This document shows positions 43,888 to 54,627 of a stretch of 64,000 nucleotides of DNA, piece by piece. The stretch lies in assembly GCA_014281115.1 (NCBI GenBank), contig JACONQ010000001.1, positions 3,658,001 to 3,722,000 of the forward strand, read 5' to 3'. Both the position numbers and the translations under genes were made by a program. Position 1 is the stretch's first letter. Each line of letters begins with the position of its first letter. The notes under the pieces are model-generated. The model worked only from the letters and a program-made list of their open reading frames with translations. It ran no database searches and was not told the origin of the DNA. The DNA is from Laburnicola sp. R22_1. Its lineage: Eukaryota > Ascomycota > Dothideomycetes > Pleosporales > Didymosphaeriaceae.

Positions 43888-44853
43888 TTTGGGCCTGGAC
43901 TGGAGAACAACTGGAGCGCAATGTGAGGGCAGGCTTTGTTGTGATTTTTGCATGATACCCACGTGAACCTAGAGAGGCTTCTGGTCTCGATGTTCTTGCA
44001 TAGCTGGATTCGAATATTCCTCAATCAGGCATAGGCATGGCGAAGGCGTTTGGGATATGTGTACATTTTTGGTTCTTGGAGAGGGGACTCTCGGAGCACA
44101 GTATTCATAGATGGGTATTCTTTTGGCATTATAGGGAGAGGGAGTCTTTCTGTTCGTGGAGACCCGTGATGGGTTGATATATTGGTGATTCCGTGTCATG
44201 TGTGCATGTCTTCTTAACCGACACGTTGCGCACACGTTGCGCATATACAAATTGCGACTAGTTCCGGTTTTCCCTGATTATAAGATTTCCGCCTTGTAGT
44301 GGCGCAATGGCAGATTGTCACCCTCATGAAATAATTCGTGTCCGATGCCAAGATGCTCCCAAAGTCAACACAGCACCTGTGAGCTGCCTATAAGCTAGAT
44401 ATAGTCAAATAATCGCTAGAAATACCTAAGCTTTCTTTGTATAAGGCGTTACTTCTAGCTATATTATCTAAACTTTAAACATAGTTTGTATACTGTATTG
44501 TTGGCTGTCTGGCATCGGACACGAATTATTTCATGGGGGTGATGGCAGCGTGCACCGCCACATCGATGACGTTGCTTGCAAACACACATAAAAGTCATGA
44601 GATGCTACTGGATCCGTGGGCCCAACCAGTCTGTCCGCGTGCGAAACCAGATATTACGAGAGTGGCGCGGAGATCTTGGTTGATAAGTGCACAAGGGCCA
44701 ACATACGGGAGCTTCAGCTGCCCTCTAGGCAGCAGTTTTGTTCACATAGACTGTGGTCATCGTTAACCGATCCGCTCAACTACACCACGACCTTCCTTCC
44801 CGGCCATAGCTACCATTTCCCATACGATAGAGACGCCAAAGGAATTTGTCAAG
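43888..44853. other. Intergenic region with a MITE-like element
   Basis: 966 bp between two + strand genes. A 225-bp inverted-repeat element (44,318-44,542) lies in it. No gene is recognisable outside the element. Confidence 0.6.
44318..44542. mobile_element. MITE-like element with 33-bp terminal inverted repeats
   Basis: The left arm 44,318-44,350 (TCACCCTCATGAAATAATTC then GTGTCCGATGCCA) and right arm 44,510-44,542 are reverse complements with one mismatch in 33 bp. The 159-bp interior is AT-rich and TA-rich, unlike its surroundings and like the RIP block at the start of the window. No coding potential is visible. TGGCAG occurs outside both ends (44,308-44,313 and 44,543-44,548). On the left it is separated by four bases, so a target-site duplication is uncertain. 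A non-autonomous DNA transposon is the best reading. Confidence 0.6.
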
Positions 44854-46680
44854 ATGTCTATACCACGCGGACATGCCATGCTGCCACTCAACGAGGCAGA
44901 CTTCTTAGACTTCATTTACAACTACTTCAAAGCGGAGTACGCCCCGATACGCTCCCTCTGGTCGACAGCTACCGCCGAGCCCAAGCAGCCACACCGGTGG
45001 AGGGCTATGGGAAATGAGTTGTTTCCACTGGCGTTCAGGCCCGCAAACGCTCAAGCGCAGAAAGATCTCGAGTCGCTGGATTACTGTATCCGAAAATGGA
45101 ACCTGGACGCGACTTTCGTCAGAGGTATTGTGATACGCTATTCCAAATACGAGATCCACGAGAGGCTGGAGAAAAAATTGTATGAGAGTTGTAGGTTAGA
45201 TTTGATGGTCAGAAAGGCGCTGAAGGAGAAACATTTGATCAATGCGCTTTGGCCCAGTCCTGCTCCTAAGAATCTTTCCAACGAGCTACTGCATCAAGGC
45301 GTCGAGGTGCGAAGATGGTACGGCGATATGTTTTACAAGTACTTCCGGGTCCTGCACTCTGTCGATGATTTCACAGTTAGGCCCGAAGTTGACCAGAAGA
45401 TCAAGAGCAGCAGCGCCCTTATGTTGGTGCCGTTTGTGGACCATCTTGTTCTTGGCGCTGTGGATCCTATCCGACCGATCATGGCGAAGGGTGCAAGCTT
45501 TGTGGATACGAAGTCTGTGGTTACGAGGAGGCAGAAAGAGGCAGATTCATGTGGGAAGCCGGATCGATTTGAGATTAGGTTCGATGCGCCTAGCGATATC
45601 ACTGATACATATACCAGGAGTGTAGTCAGGCAGTGTCAGTGTTTGAATTGTGGGAGTAAGAGAGATGTAACGGTCGTCGTGTCAGTCGATCCCATACCAG
45701 GAGCTGTTACTCAGCGTACACAGAGAGGACCATCGAATCCAAACACGTCCGCGCCGAGACGCCATACTTCGAAAGTCGCGGAGAGATATACTCCTGGATA
45801 CAATATTCCTGGCGCCAATGATGCCGCTCCTCAACAGCTGCCCCGGCCAGAGGCAGAAGTTCACAGGGCTAACCTGAACGTTCCATCACCGTCTCCGACA
45901 GAGAAAAAGCAGTGCCCGCGGTGCACATTCTTAAACCACCCGGATCTCACGGCCTGCGAGTTGTGTCAAGGCGAGCTACCAGAGAATCCTGTATCAAGCT
46001 CACCTAGTGCTGTGCAGCAGAAAATCATGAAGCCAACACATGCTCACTCGGCCTCGATGCCGCCAAATGCGACGACGGAAGATTTGAAGAAGGAGGAAAG
46101 ACCTGCTACCTTGAACAGACATAGCATCAGCTCCACGCTATTCTCTATCTTCCCCTTCTCCCAACAGCATCAGACGGAGCATCAAGCGAACTTGCCTGTA
46201 ACCCAGCCCAGTGCGGGCGTGCCTTCCACGGGCGGGGTAAACCCGCAATGCGCAGCCGAGCAACCTCGACGGGAGCATGGAGAACCTCGGGGACTACCAG
46301 TAAACGAAGTGCCTCCCTCACTCCCAGCAGGATATATCATCTCAGAGCCAGCGCCTCCATCTACCCCACCGCGAGACGATCCCGAGCTCTCCCGCCCTCT
46401 GGAGATGGCAATGATGCCTCTCACACCACCAGTGGAAACAATACACCGCACCACGCCGCTCGGTATGCCACAGAGTCTCATGGATGACTCCGTGCCTGTG
46501 TCACGACCCTATGTGCGCAACGAAGAAGATGAGGATGCCGGGTGGGGTGATATGAACAGGGAGGAGGTGAGAAAGGCCGACGAAAGTGATGATGATGTTG
46601 TAAAGAGGAGAGAGGGCTTGTTGGATCTAGATGCTGTTGCAAGGGAGGAGATGGGTGTTTGGGGGGAAGGGGCGAGTTGA
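44854..46680 (+). CDS. Uncharacterised protein with a RanBP2-type zinc finger
   Basis: This is a single-exon gene of 608 residues starting MSIPRGHAM. The first 275 residues look like a folded helical domain (LNEADFLDFIYNYFKAEYAP; NELLHQGVEVRRWYGDMFYK) that I do not recognise. It ends in a small Cys group (CQCLNCGS). Around residues 350-370 lies CPRCTFLNHPDLTACELC, spacing C-x2-C-x10-C-x2-C, the RanBP2/NZF zinc finger that commonly binds ubiquitin or RNA. The usual Trp before the first Cys is missing. The remainder is Pro/Ser-rich and disordered, ending in an acidic EEDEDAGWGDMNREE region. A ubiquitin-binding role is possible but is only inferred from the finger. Confidence 0.8.
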   Translation: MSIPRGHAMLPLNEADFLDFIYNYFKAEYAPIRSLWSTATAEPKQPHRWRAMGNELFPLAFRPANAQAQKDLESLDYCIRKWNLDATFVRGIVIRYSKYEIHERLEKKLYESCRLDLMVRKALKEKHLINALWPSPAPKNLSNELLHQGVEVRRWYGDMFYKYFRVLHSVDDFTVRPEVDQKIKSSSALMLVPFVDHLVLGAVDPIRPIMAKGASFVDTKSVVTRRQKEADSCGKPDRFEIRFDAPSDITDTYTRSVVRQCQCLNCGSKRDVTVVVSVDPIPGAVTQRTQRGPSNPNTSAPRRHTSKVAERYTPGYNIPGANDAAPQQLPRPEAEVHRANLNVPSPSPTEKKQCPRCTFLNHPDLTACELCQGELPENPVSSSPSAVQQKIMKPTHAHSASMPPNATTEDLKKEERPATLNRHSISSTLFSIFPFSQQHQTEHQANLPVTQPSAGVPSTGGVNPQCAAEQPRREHGEPRGLPVNEVPPSLPAGYIISEPAPPSTPPRDDPELSRPLEMAMMPLTPPVETIHRTTPLGMPQSLMDDSVPVSRPYVRNEEDEDAGWGDMNREEVRKADESDDDVVKRREGLLDLDAVAREEMGVWGEGAS

Positions 46681-47919
46681 GGTACAGGCACAGGACAAAG
46701 GTTGGAGTACATCCGGCATTCGTACTACGTATCCTGGGGCAACACACTATATTTGTACTGTTGTCCTGGTACTGTATCCGAATGATAGCGAACTGATGAC
46801 GAGGGTTCTGACGTTTCTTGGATCGTGCAGAGCGTACATGGAGACAAGGGTAGATAGTGTGGAAGGGAGTCTACGAAGAGCTGATCATTCTTGACTCAAA
46901 TTTTATCCCGTAGAAGGGGTTACTCGCAAGCTCATGCACAAGAAGAGATGCGAGCGTCCCACACTCGCACATCTGATGCAGTCGGCCTTTAGGGTGACTC
47001 CAGATGTCCCCACGCGACGGGATCGGATCCTAGCCCACCAGATTAGGTTAGACACCCTGGAACCCGCCCTGTTCCGAGGCCGGATGAGCGCGCACTACAC
47101 CCTTTCGACTGGTCAACACCTTATCACGCCACCAAGTTCCTGGAATTCACCATTTACCCGAGACCCAGATACGTGGCCGTCAAACTGTTTACTGGTAAGC
47201 GCACGGCGTTGCATGACCTTGTCTGATCAACGCAACCATCTACTTTCTGCAGTCATGTCCCAGGTTCTTGGGCGACGAGACAAGGCCGTACAGGCCACAC
47301 ATGTCTTATGAAAGGAGGTGTAACTCAGCTCAAGGCCTTACGAGTATGTACGAAGTCAGGGCTCACACGGCTTTCGAACAAAGATGTCCCGTTTGGCGCT
47401 ATCTTCCCCGCATCTGAGCAAGAGTGGATCTTCCCAGACGTTCGCCGCGTGGCAATCCAGAATGGCTCCGCCTCCGCATGGCCGACTCTAACTCTTTGGT
47501 CACCAAACGCGGCTTAGCTTCTTGTTTCTGACGATCCACGGTCGTACGAGCATCACCGCTTTCGAGCAACTGATACTTTCTTCACGCTTCTTGCTCAGAC
47601 TGGTTGCGGCGTGTATACACTCCGTTGTACAGATGTCTCAAGAAGATTATTGTGTGGGAAGAGGTCTGAGAAGCATATAGCCCGTCCTGGATTCTGCTAC
47701 AAGATAGCAGGAAGCCTAGCAAGTTGAAAAATGATAACGTTTAGACGTTAGGGCTGCAGGTTGACACAGGTCACCTCGCCGTTGCTCCGCTGCGGGGCCG
47801 ACCTAGGCCGCCCCAGAATGAGCAGTGTACGGGGGTTACATATATATACTGATTGACATCCAAAGCAACGCGTCGTTTCTTCTTCTTCACCCCCATAACT
47901 CATCTGCCCCTTCGTCACC
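46681..47919. promoter_or_regulatory. Intergenic region and promoter of the acetate-transporter gene
   Basis: 1.24 kb with no recognisable gene. Near the right end are CCGCTGCGG (47,787-47,795, inverted CGG triplets as bound by Zn2Cys6 factors), an overlapping GCGGGG that matches the CreA-type SYGGRG consensus, and the TATA-like run TATATATA (47,841-47,848), 72 bp before the start codon. These fit carbon-source control of an acetate transporter, but binding is unproven. Confidence 0.5.
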
Positions 47920-49188
47920 ATGTCACATCCCGGCGGCCTACATGAGACGACTTTGAAAAGCGAGAATCTCACCGCACCCACGCCCGACCTAATTGCACCC
48001 CTGGAGAAGGATTTCAGCAACAGTAAGTGCTACCATCCATTAGCCTTCATGCTGCTGAAGACTAACGATTGGACAGCCCCGTACAGCAACGGGTACCATA
48101 AACACCTAGATGCTGGTCACGATTCCGAGAGTGCGCTGAGGAAGATGCGGACGGCAGGCAGTATCTCTATCACGCCCGAGCTATTTGAGAAGCTGTATCT
48201 TACTCCGCAAACTAATGTACCGGGCGATCTGCGGAAAAAATTCGCCAATCCAACGCCACTGTATGTTACCCTATGACATTCTTTGATCATGTTCCCTGAC
48301 CACACAGTGCCCTCGTCGGGTTTTTAATCTCACTTACGCCACTGAGCATGGACCTGATGGGTTGGAGGGGCGCCGGCGGCAATGGTGAGCGCCGTCCCTA
48401 TGAAGCCTCCTATGGTATAAGAGACACATACTAATCCAACGGCATATTTACAGGCGCGGCCGGAACTGGGACATACTATTTCTTTGGTGGCCTCCTCATG
48501 ACGCTGGGCTCTCTTGGCGAAGTAAGTCCATTGGCACTCTATCGTGTGGTACCAATTACTAAATTTCGATGTAGTACCTCATCGGTAACACCTTTCCGTT
48601 CGTCGTCTTCGGCTCGTTCGGTGCCTTCTGGCTCGGATGGGCAGCTACCCTGACTCCCTTCTACGGCGCCTACGGCGCATACTCGACAACGGATAATCCC
48701 GCTGATGGAATTGCAACCGTTGGCTTTCGTTCCAGCTTCGGTGGGTCCTCATAGAACTGCATTCCAGCCTCCATGCAACTAACGCAACTGGCTAGCCTTC
48801 TTCTTCGTCGCCATGGCCATGCTCTGTTTTATTTATCTCATCTGCTCTCTCCGGACCAATTTATGCTTCTTTATGATCTTTTTAACCCTCGAAATAGCCT
48901 TCGCGTGTCTAGCTGGGTCATATTTCGAAGCGAACAATGGAAACGCCAAGCTCAGTCTCAGGCTGCAAATTATCGCCGGAGCCTTCGCATTTGTTACTTG
49001 TCTCTTTGGCTGGTGGATCTTCATCGCTATCATGCTGGCTAGCTTGGACTTTCCGTTTGAGATTCCGGGTACGTGATTTCCCATGTGTTTACAAACTCGC
49101 ATGCTAATAGTCGTGTTGGATGGCAGTTGGTGACCTTTCTCATCTCATCAAGGGGGCATCGGAGCGTAGGTCGGGTGATAGCGTGTAG
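47920..49188 (+). CDS. GPR1/FUN34/YaaH family acetate transporter
   Basis: Seven exons (47920-48022, 48077-48260, 48308-48384, 48454-48521, 48575-48740, 48796-49068, 49127-49188) encode 310 residues, with six introns of 47-69 bp. The family signature NPTPLALVGF spans the second intron. Six hydrophobic segments follow, including YYFFGGLLMTLGSLGE, IGNTFPFVVFGSFGAFWLGW, FFFVAMAMLCFIYLICSL and LQIIAGAFAFVTCLFGWWIF. This matches plasma-membrane acetate/ammonium-linked transporters such as Aspergillus AcpA and yeast Ady2/Ato. The cytoplasmic N-terminus of about 80 residues is typical of fungal members. The C-terminal tail (DLSHLIKGASERRSGDSV) is short. Transport of acetate by a proton-coupled mechanism is family knowledge. 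Confidence 0.9.
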
Positions 49189-49926
49189 AGTTGACACGCA
49201 GTGTAAAGGATCGATAGTTAGAGTTGAGATAGTCGAACTCTATGAGTGAGATACTGCGTCGGGATACTAGTGATCACCCACGGGGTGCCCACGCCTAGCA
49301 TAAGAATCGCGCTAGTCTGGCCTAGTCCTAATTGGGACCATCCTGGAGATAACGGGTTATATCCGGGGCAGTCCTTAGGGCCGCGGCACCTCCGGGCATC
49401 AATTCATCACAAGCCTTCTACTTAGTAAATAATAGATTGTCAACTGGGTCGTAATCTTCTACAATAACGGTTATTTCATAATAATAGATTATAAGAAGGA
49501 GAAAAAGTGTAATAGGAAGACGCTATTGCCATCCTCCTCTGTTGGCAAGGTCAGTGACGACAGGGGCAGTCGGATCGACGGATCCACGGGCGCCGGGTCC
49601 GCCTCCGTCGCGTGACGTGCAAGTCGGTGGCCGACTTCGGTTTCAAAGCTCAGTTATTACACTTACTTCTACTTTCCACACGGGCGCGGTATTTGCAAAG
49701 AAGACCTCGTTCGAACGTGAGCAAAGAGCAATCCAGCTCTTGCCGGCCGTACCGAGCTTTCCGGCTCCCGTGACGCTGCGTGCTACTGCTACTGACCTCA
49801 GGATGAGAAGTCTGGGAGGCGACTGTGTATAACCGACCATCGTGCATGAGACGATTGAAAACCCCGGAGCAACCTCACTATTACGATTGCGCGATTTAAG
49901 AGGAGGTGTAAGGACAGCTCAGAAGA
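49189..49926. other. Intergenic region with an AT-rich patch
   Basis: 738 bp with no recognisable gene. Positions about 49,415-49,515 are markedly AT-rich (AATAATAGATT twice; palindrome AATAACGGTTATT at 49,463-49,475) and may be another decayed repeat. I could not define its ends. Confidence 0.5.
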
Positions 49927-50946
49927 ATGACGCAGTTCCTTCAATTGCCTAGAGAGTTGCGGGATATGATCTATGAAGAGGTGGTGCTATGGGAACGAGC
50001 ACGGCCGACACTTGGAGAGAAGTTTATGGTGTACGACAGGAATAGTCAGTTTAAAAAGGTCTATGAGCAGCAGAGTAGCCTGCGAGGCGAGTTTGGGTGT
50101 GCGTATTCACTCGAGGAGACGCCGCCGACATGCGCGAATTGTCTCTGCTGCAATCGGCAGATCAACGAGGAGATGAGCGAAGCTATCCAACGACTGAGAC
50201 AGAAGAAGCTTTTGGCCGTCAAGCTAGACTGCGTCGCCGAGGATGAGAGTTTCCACTACTTTACATGGTTGGGTGTACCGCTTGTGGAAACCACATTTAG
50301 ACTGTCACGCAGGAGTAATGGATACTTACCCGAGTGGGCGGAAAATATGCTGAGGAAATACGTCGTGTTTCCTCTGCGCTCGCTCAGTCCCGTGCTGAGC
50401 AGTGTCGACTACCTGGGCTGTTGCAGCGCGACGACCCGCATACGCCAGCTCTGGATCGACATCCGCATTGCGGGCGATCGATCTGCTAAATGGCGTACGA
50501 ACAGCAGTCCGGCGGATCGAACTGGCTGGGCTATCTGCGCCGCATTGAAACGCCTGTTCGAAAAAGGGCCCTATCTCTCTTCCGAGCAGAAGGTTCCTAT
50601 CACCGTCAACACCACAGTAGACGAACTCGTCCTGAACGTCGTCCCGCCGCGCCCGGCTTCTTCGAACTCATCGACGCACCAATTCTTAGACGAGGACTTT
50701 CCGCTCGACGGAATCCAAGCGGGAACTGTGCACCCGAAGACGGTGGCCAAGGAGCTGGTGAAGGTGTGGAGTCGAATATGGGCGGGCGATGAGTTCAAAG
50801 GAATTTTCTATGGGGGATTGTTGGAAAAGATTGCGAAGGTGAGAGTCTGTGTTGAGGGTGAGACATGGAGGGTGCGGGAGTTGAAGTTGGAGTTGGAGAG
50901 GGGGCAGAGGGAGAGGAGGCGGATTGCAGAGAGGGTGGGGTGGTGA
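49927..50946 (+). CDS. Uncharacterised fungal protein with F-box-like/2EXR-type N-terminus
   Basis: This is an intronless gene of 339 residues. It opens MTQFLQLPRELRDMIYEEVV, the LPxELRDxIY motif shared by a very large group of fungal proteins (2EXR or F-box-like). Some are thought to act as substrate adaptors; most are unstudied. A CANCLCCNRQINEE segment follows at about residue 60, which is also usual in this group. The C-terminus is a basic/acidic helix (LKLELERGQRERRRIAERVG). I assign no function. The gene is isolated, and its neighbours give no hint. Confidence 0.75.
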   Translation: MTQFLQLPRELRDMIYEEVVLWERARPTLGEKFMVYDRNSQFKKVYEQQSSLRGEFGCAYSLEETPPTCANCLCCNRQINEEMSEAIQRLRQKKLLAVKLDCVAEDESFHYFTWLGVPLVETTFRLSRRSNGYLPEWAENMLRKYVVFPLRSLSPVLSSVDYLGCCSATTRIRQLWIDIRIAGDRSAKWRTNSSPADRTGWAICAALKRLFEKGPYLSSEQKVPITVNTTVDELVLNVVPPRPASSNSSTHQFLDEDFPLDGIQAGTVHPKTVAKELVKVWSRIWAGDEFKGIFYGGLLEKIAKVRVCVEGETWRVRELKLELERGQRERRRIAERVGW

Positions 50947-52016
50947 GCGGCAGTGGGGTGTATGCAAAAGAAAACTGCATGGCGGCGATCTGGATATGTT
51001 TTGTACAATGGGATGGATGGGACATGGTCAGATGACCGTATCTTATGGAAGCTGGGTGATGGCGTGTTGTTGCTGTCGTGGGTGGCATGCTCGTGTAGGT
51101 GCAGCTATTTTTGTCATTGTGATGCTCGGCGGTACTTGGATGCAGAGTAGTACTGCTGTAGTAATAAGCTGGCGAAGAAGACGACAATGTCGTTCTCTTG
51201 TCAGACCAAGTCCCTCGGTGGACCGAAGGGGCAATAGTGGGCATCCCCGGCGAGTCGCTGACGCATCGGGCTACGTTGGTGGCAGCCTGGCAGGCATGTC
51301 AGCAGCTGCAGGGCTTGGATGAAACTTGTGAAGACATCAATCACTGCACCCCTCAGGGGTGTGTACGCTGAGGCGCCGAGCGGCGAGGACGCCTGGAGGC
51401 GGGCCGGGGCGCACACGACAGCCTGTCGCTCTTGCGCTGCTGTCGAGCAGGTCCAGACCGATAGACCGCCTGCACCAGTGCATTCCCCATTTCCCAGGTT
51501 CCCGGGGCGGCGTTGCGACGGTTCTCTGCCGGCGCGCCCGTCGTAGCTGTTAACGACGCGCCTGGTCCCCAACGGGGCAGTGGGCATGGGCATGGGCAGT
51601 GAGTTGCTAAATTCTCACCTCCAGCCTCCAGCGCGCGCGGGCGCAGGCTTGTTTATGAAACAAGGGTCCGCGTCATGGCCCCTTGCCCTGACGACGGTGC
51701 TGCGCGCCCGCCGTTGGCTGCAGGCCTGCAGGGGCCGATGCAGGGGTCGCTTTCACCGCGCTGGGACATTGTGCACGTCGGACGCTTTGCTCAGTCGGGT
51801 CCGCCCTCGTCCCTGAGTCTTTCTCTCGCGAGGCGAGACCATCTTCGCCCGCTATATCTTCCTTTGCTGCCCGTTCCCACCATCCGATCGCTCCTTTGCC
51901 TGGTGAATTGCTGTTCTCCCGCTCCTTCTGTCGCCCCTTTTTGCGCCCACGTTGCACCACTGCCTCCCGCCGACTGCTGGACAGTTCTTTCCTTGCTTCC
52001 CCTCAACCCAGCCAAC
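50947..52016. other. Intergenic region before the bestrophin-like gene
   Basis: 1.07 kb with several overlapping short open stretches but no domain. The last 200 bp are pyrimidine-rich (CCTTTGC/CTCCTTC words), as expected of a fungal core promoter and leader. Confidence 0.55.
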
Positions 52017-53608
52017 ATGGCCTCCACCTCCACCTCCACCGACGGCAGCAAGACGCTCAGGCCCGGCGCCATCGAGATCCCCGCGTCGACGCGCAACAAC
52101 AGCGGCGATGCTCCCATGTCACCGCGCTCCTGGCGACATAGGACCACCACCTACAAGCCGCCCTCGCGGCAGCACACGGCGGCCTCCCTAGAGGCCGAGG
52201 ATTACTTTGTGCGTGTCTCCACCGCGAACATGGCGAACTGGCACTGACGGACGCACAGGTCGGTCCCCGTGACATGGCCAAGCACTCCAAGTGGCCCTTC
52301 TTCCTCCGCATGCACGGCTCCGTGCTCCCCAAGATGCTCCTGCCTCTGACCGTCGTAGCCACATGGTCGACCCTCATCACGTGCATCTGCGAATTGGTCC
52401 ACGAGCTGAAGGTCAGCAACTTGCTGCTCACCGTGCTCGGTTTCGTCGTGGGTCTCGCCATCTCCTTCCGTACGTCTTCGGCGTATGAGCGCTACACCGA
52501 GGGCCGCAAGTACTGGTCGCAGCTGCTTCTTGTGGGCCAAAACTTCTCCCGGACCGTCTGGATCCACGTCCACGAGCGCGAGGGAGACCTTGGCAAGGAG
52601 GACTTGCTTGCTAAGATGTACGTGCTCTGCTGCCTCTACATGGACTGTGAGTACTGATCAACCCTCAGCTCCGCCCTCAACCTGGTCGTGGCCTTCTCCC
52701 GCGCCCTCTTGCACAAGCTCCGCTTTGAGCCGGGCATCGACTACCCGGATCTCAAGTCTCGCGTCGAATATCTGGACACCTTTGCCAAAGCTGCCGAAGC
52801 CGAAATCCCGAATCCGAAAGAACCCAGCAAGCTAAAGGCTGCTGGCGAATACCTGGGTGTTACCTTTGCCGAATCCAACCCGCGTAAGCGGATCAAGCGT
52901 TCCAAGAAGCCCCTCGGAAACCTACCTCTGGAGATCCTTAACCACCTGTCCTCGTATGTCGAGTACGTCAACCAGAACGAGACGGTGACAATTGGCATGT
53001 ATCACAACCAGTTAAGTACGTTGGCTCGACCCCAGGTAGTTAGGGGAGCCATGAACTAATGTACACTAGTCACGTCCATTGTCGCCTTCAATGATGTTCT
53101 CGTCGGCGTTGACCGCGTTTTGAATACCCCCCTGCCCATCGCCTACTCCATCGCCATATCACAGATAACCTGGGTCTATGTGATGATGCTGCCCTTCCAG
53201 CTCTGGGATGACCTCCGCTGGGTAACTATCCCTGGTTGTATCTTCGCCGCCTACATCATCCTCGGCATCGCCGCTATCGGCCGCGAAATCGAAAACCCCT
53301 TCGGGAAGGACGTCAACGACCTCCCACTCGAAAGCTTCTGCGAAGAACTTGAGGCTGACCTCGACTACATCATGAGCAATCCACCCCCCCAGGTGGCCGA
53401 CTTTTTCAAGAGCACTATGAACATGCCGCTCAACCCGCTCAGCCAGAAGAGCTTTGACGACTGGATGGCAAGGAGCAAGCAGGACATTCGCGATGCGTTG
53501 ATGACGAAGACCAAGGCGGATATGAGGGTCCGGAGCAGCTTTGCTGCTGGGAGATCCAGTGAGGAAGCAGATAAGCATGCTACCGCTACTCATCCGCAGG
53601 ACGCTTAA
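52017..53608 (+). CDS. Bestrophin-like / UPF0187 family membrane protein
   Basis: Four exons (52017-52208, 52259-52617, 52669-53015, 53070-53608; introns 50, 51 and 54 bp) give 478 residues. After a disordered Ser/Thr N-terminus, the family pattern follows: KWPFFLRMHGSVLP, a first membrane pair (VVATWSTLITCICELVHELK; LLTVLGFVVGLAISFRTSSA), then YERYTEGRKYW, a conserved block. A second membrane pair (YSIAISQITWVYVMMLPFQL; GCIFAAYIILGIAAIGREIE) is followed by NPFGKDVNDLPLESFCEELE. This fold forms pentameric anion channels in animals (bestrophins) and related bacterial channels. Fungal members are thought to be anion channels but are little studied. The Lys/Arg-rich loop PRKRIKRSKK lies between the membrane pairs. 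Confidence 0.88.
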
Positions 53609-54627
53609 ATGTCCTCATCATGTTCTGCGCGCGTTATACCCTGCGAACATGTTCACGACATGGTCAGATTGAGCGATGTTGTTTTTCTCGGGATGGATGG
53701 AGTTGCTATACATGTTTCTCTGGGAGGTTTCTTTACCCTGCGTAGCCTGGTTCTCGTTTTCGGTCTACTATTCATTTCCTTTTTTTTTCATGGTTCGATT
53801 CAGCGACGGAGCTCGACATATCATGGTCGGCGTTCGCGAGGTTTCTGTTACCCCTTTACACATATAGTGCCTTGTATCAAAAGTTCAATATGAAAATCTC
53901 TCGATGATCCGCAACCTCATTCATGGATAGCTCCTACTTCGGGAGAGTTGGCTGATACAATTGAGTAGGACCTGCGCATTCTCGACTTGTCAACCTGGAT
54001 ACTACCTGAGACTCAGAGCACGACGCAACACTGTGCTTCGTTCGTCTCATAGCTTAACCTACGTATAGTAATCAGCCCACTTTACATCACTCCTGACTGA
54101 TTCAACTTCCGACAAGTGTGCTCGCAACGAGCATGCCATCCCGTTGAGGTCGCGGCATGAGTTGCGAGACACTTATCATTACCGTTCTCTGCCATGGTGT
54201 ACGAAGCAGCAGGTTCATATTTTGCCACCTATCATAATGAACGACCGCTTTGACTCGCCCCTGCAAAAGCACCAGCGACGTACAGATCAGCCATTTGTCT
54301 CAAGTCACACCTAACCCAATGATCATACAGTGAATCAGATATCTGGATGATGTCCTATCTGCGGCCGGCTCGCATATTACAGTTACTATCCAAACCATAT
54401 CTCCCAGAAGCACGCTATTAAACCCCGCCTCTTGATAAAGCAGACCTCAAAACGCCAGCACTCCATACAAGCAGTCTTGCTGCCCCAAATCTACTGCCAA
54501 CCAAAACATGTTATTTGAAAATCACCGCCCCTACGTTGTCGGTGGGCCTTCTGTCGGAGGACCAAGACATGGCATCATCATGCTATTCGTGAAGAGTAAA
54601 CGTCCTACTGGGTCTGGGTTGGGATAC
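53609..54627. other. Convergent 3' intergenic region
   Basis: 1.02 kb between the stop codons of the bestrophin-like gene (+) and ROT1 (-). Nothing is recognisable beyond presumed 3' untranslated regions. Confidence 0.55.

Noticed and set aside
44299..44350. tRNA-like A box (TGGCGCAATGG) at 44,300-44,310
   Set aside because: No matching B box or cloverleaf follows within the needed distance. The area is the edge of the inverted-repeat element.
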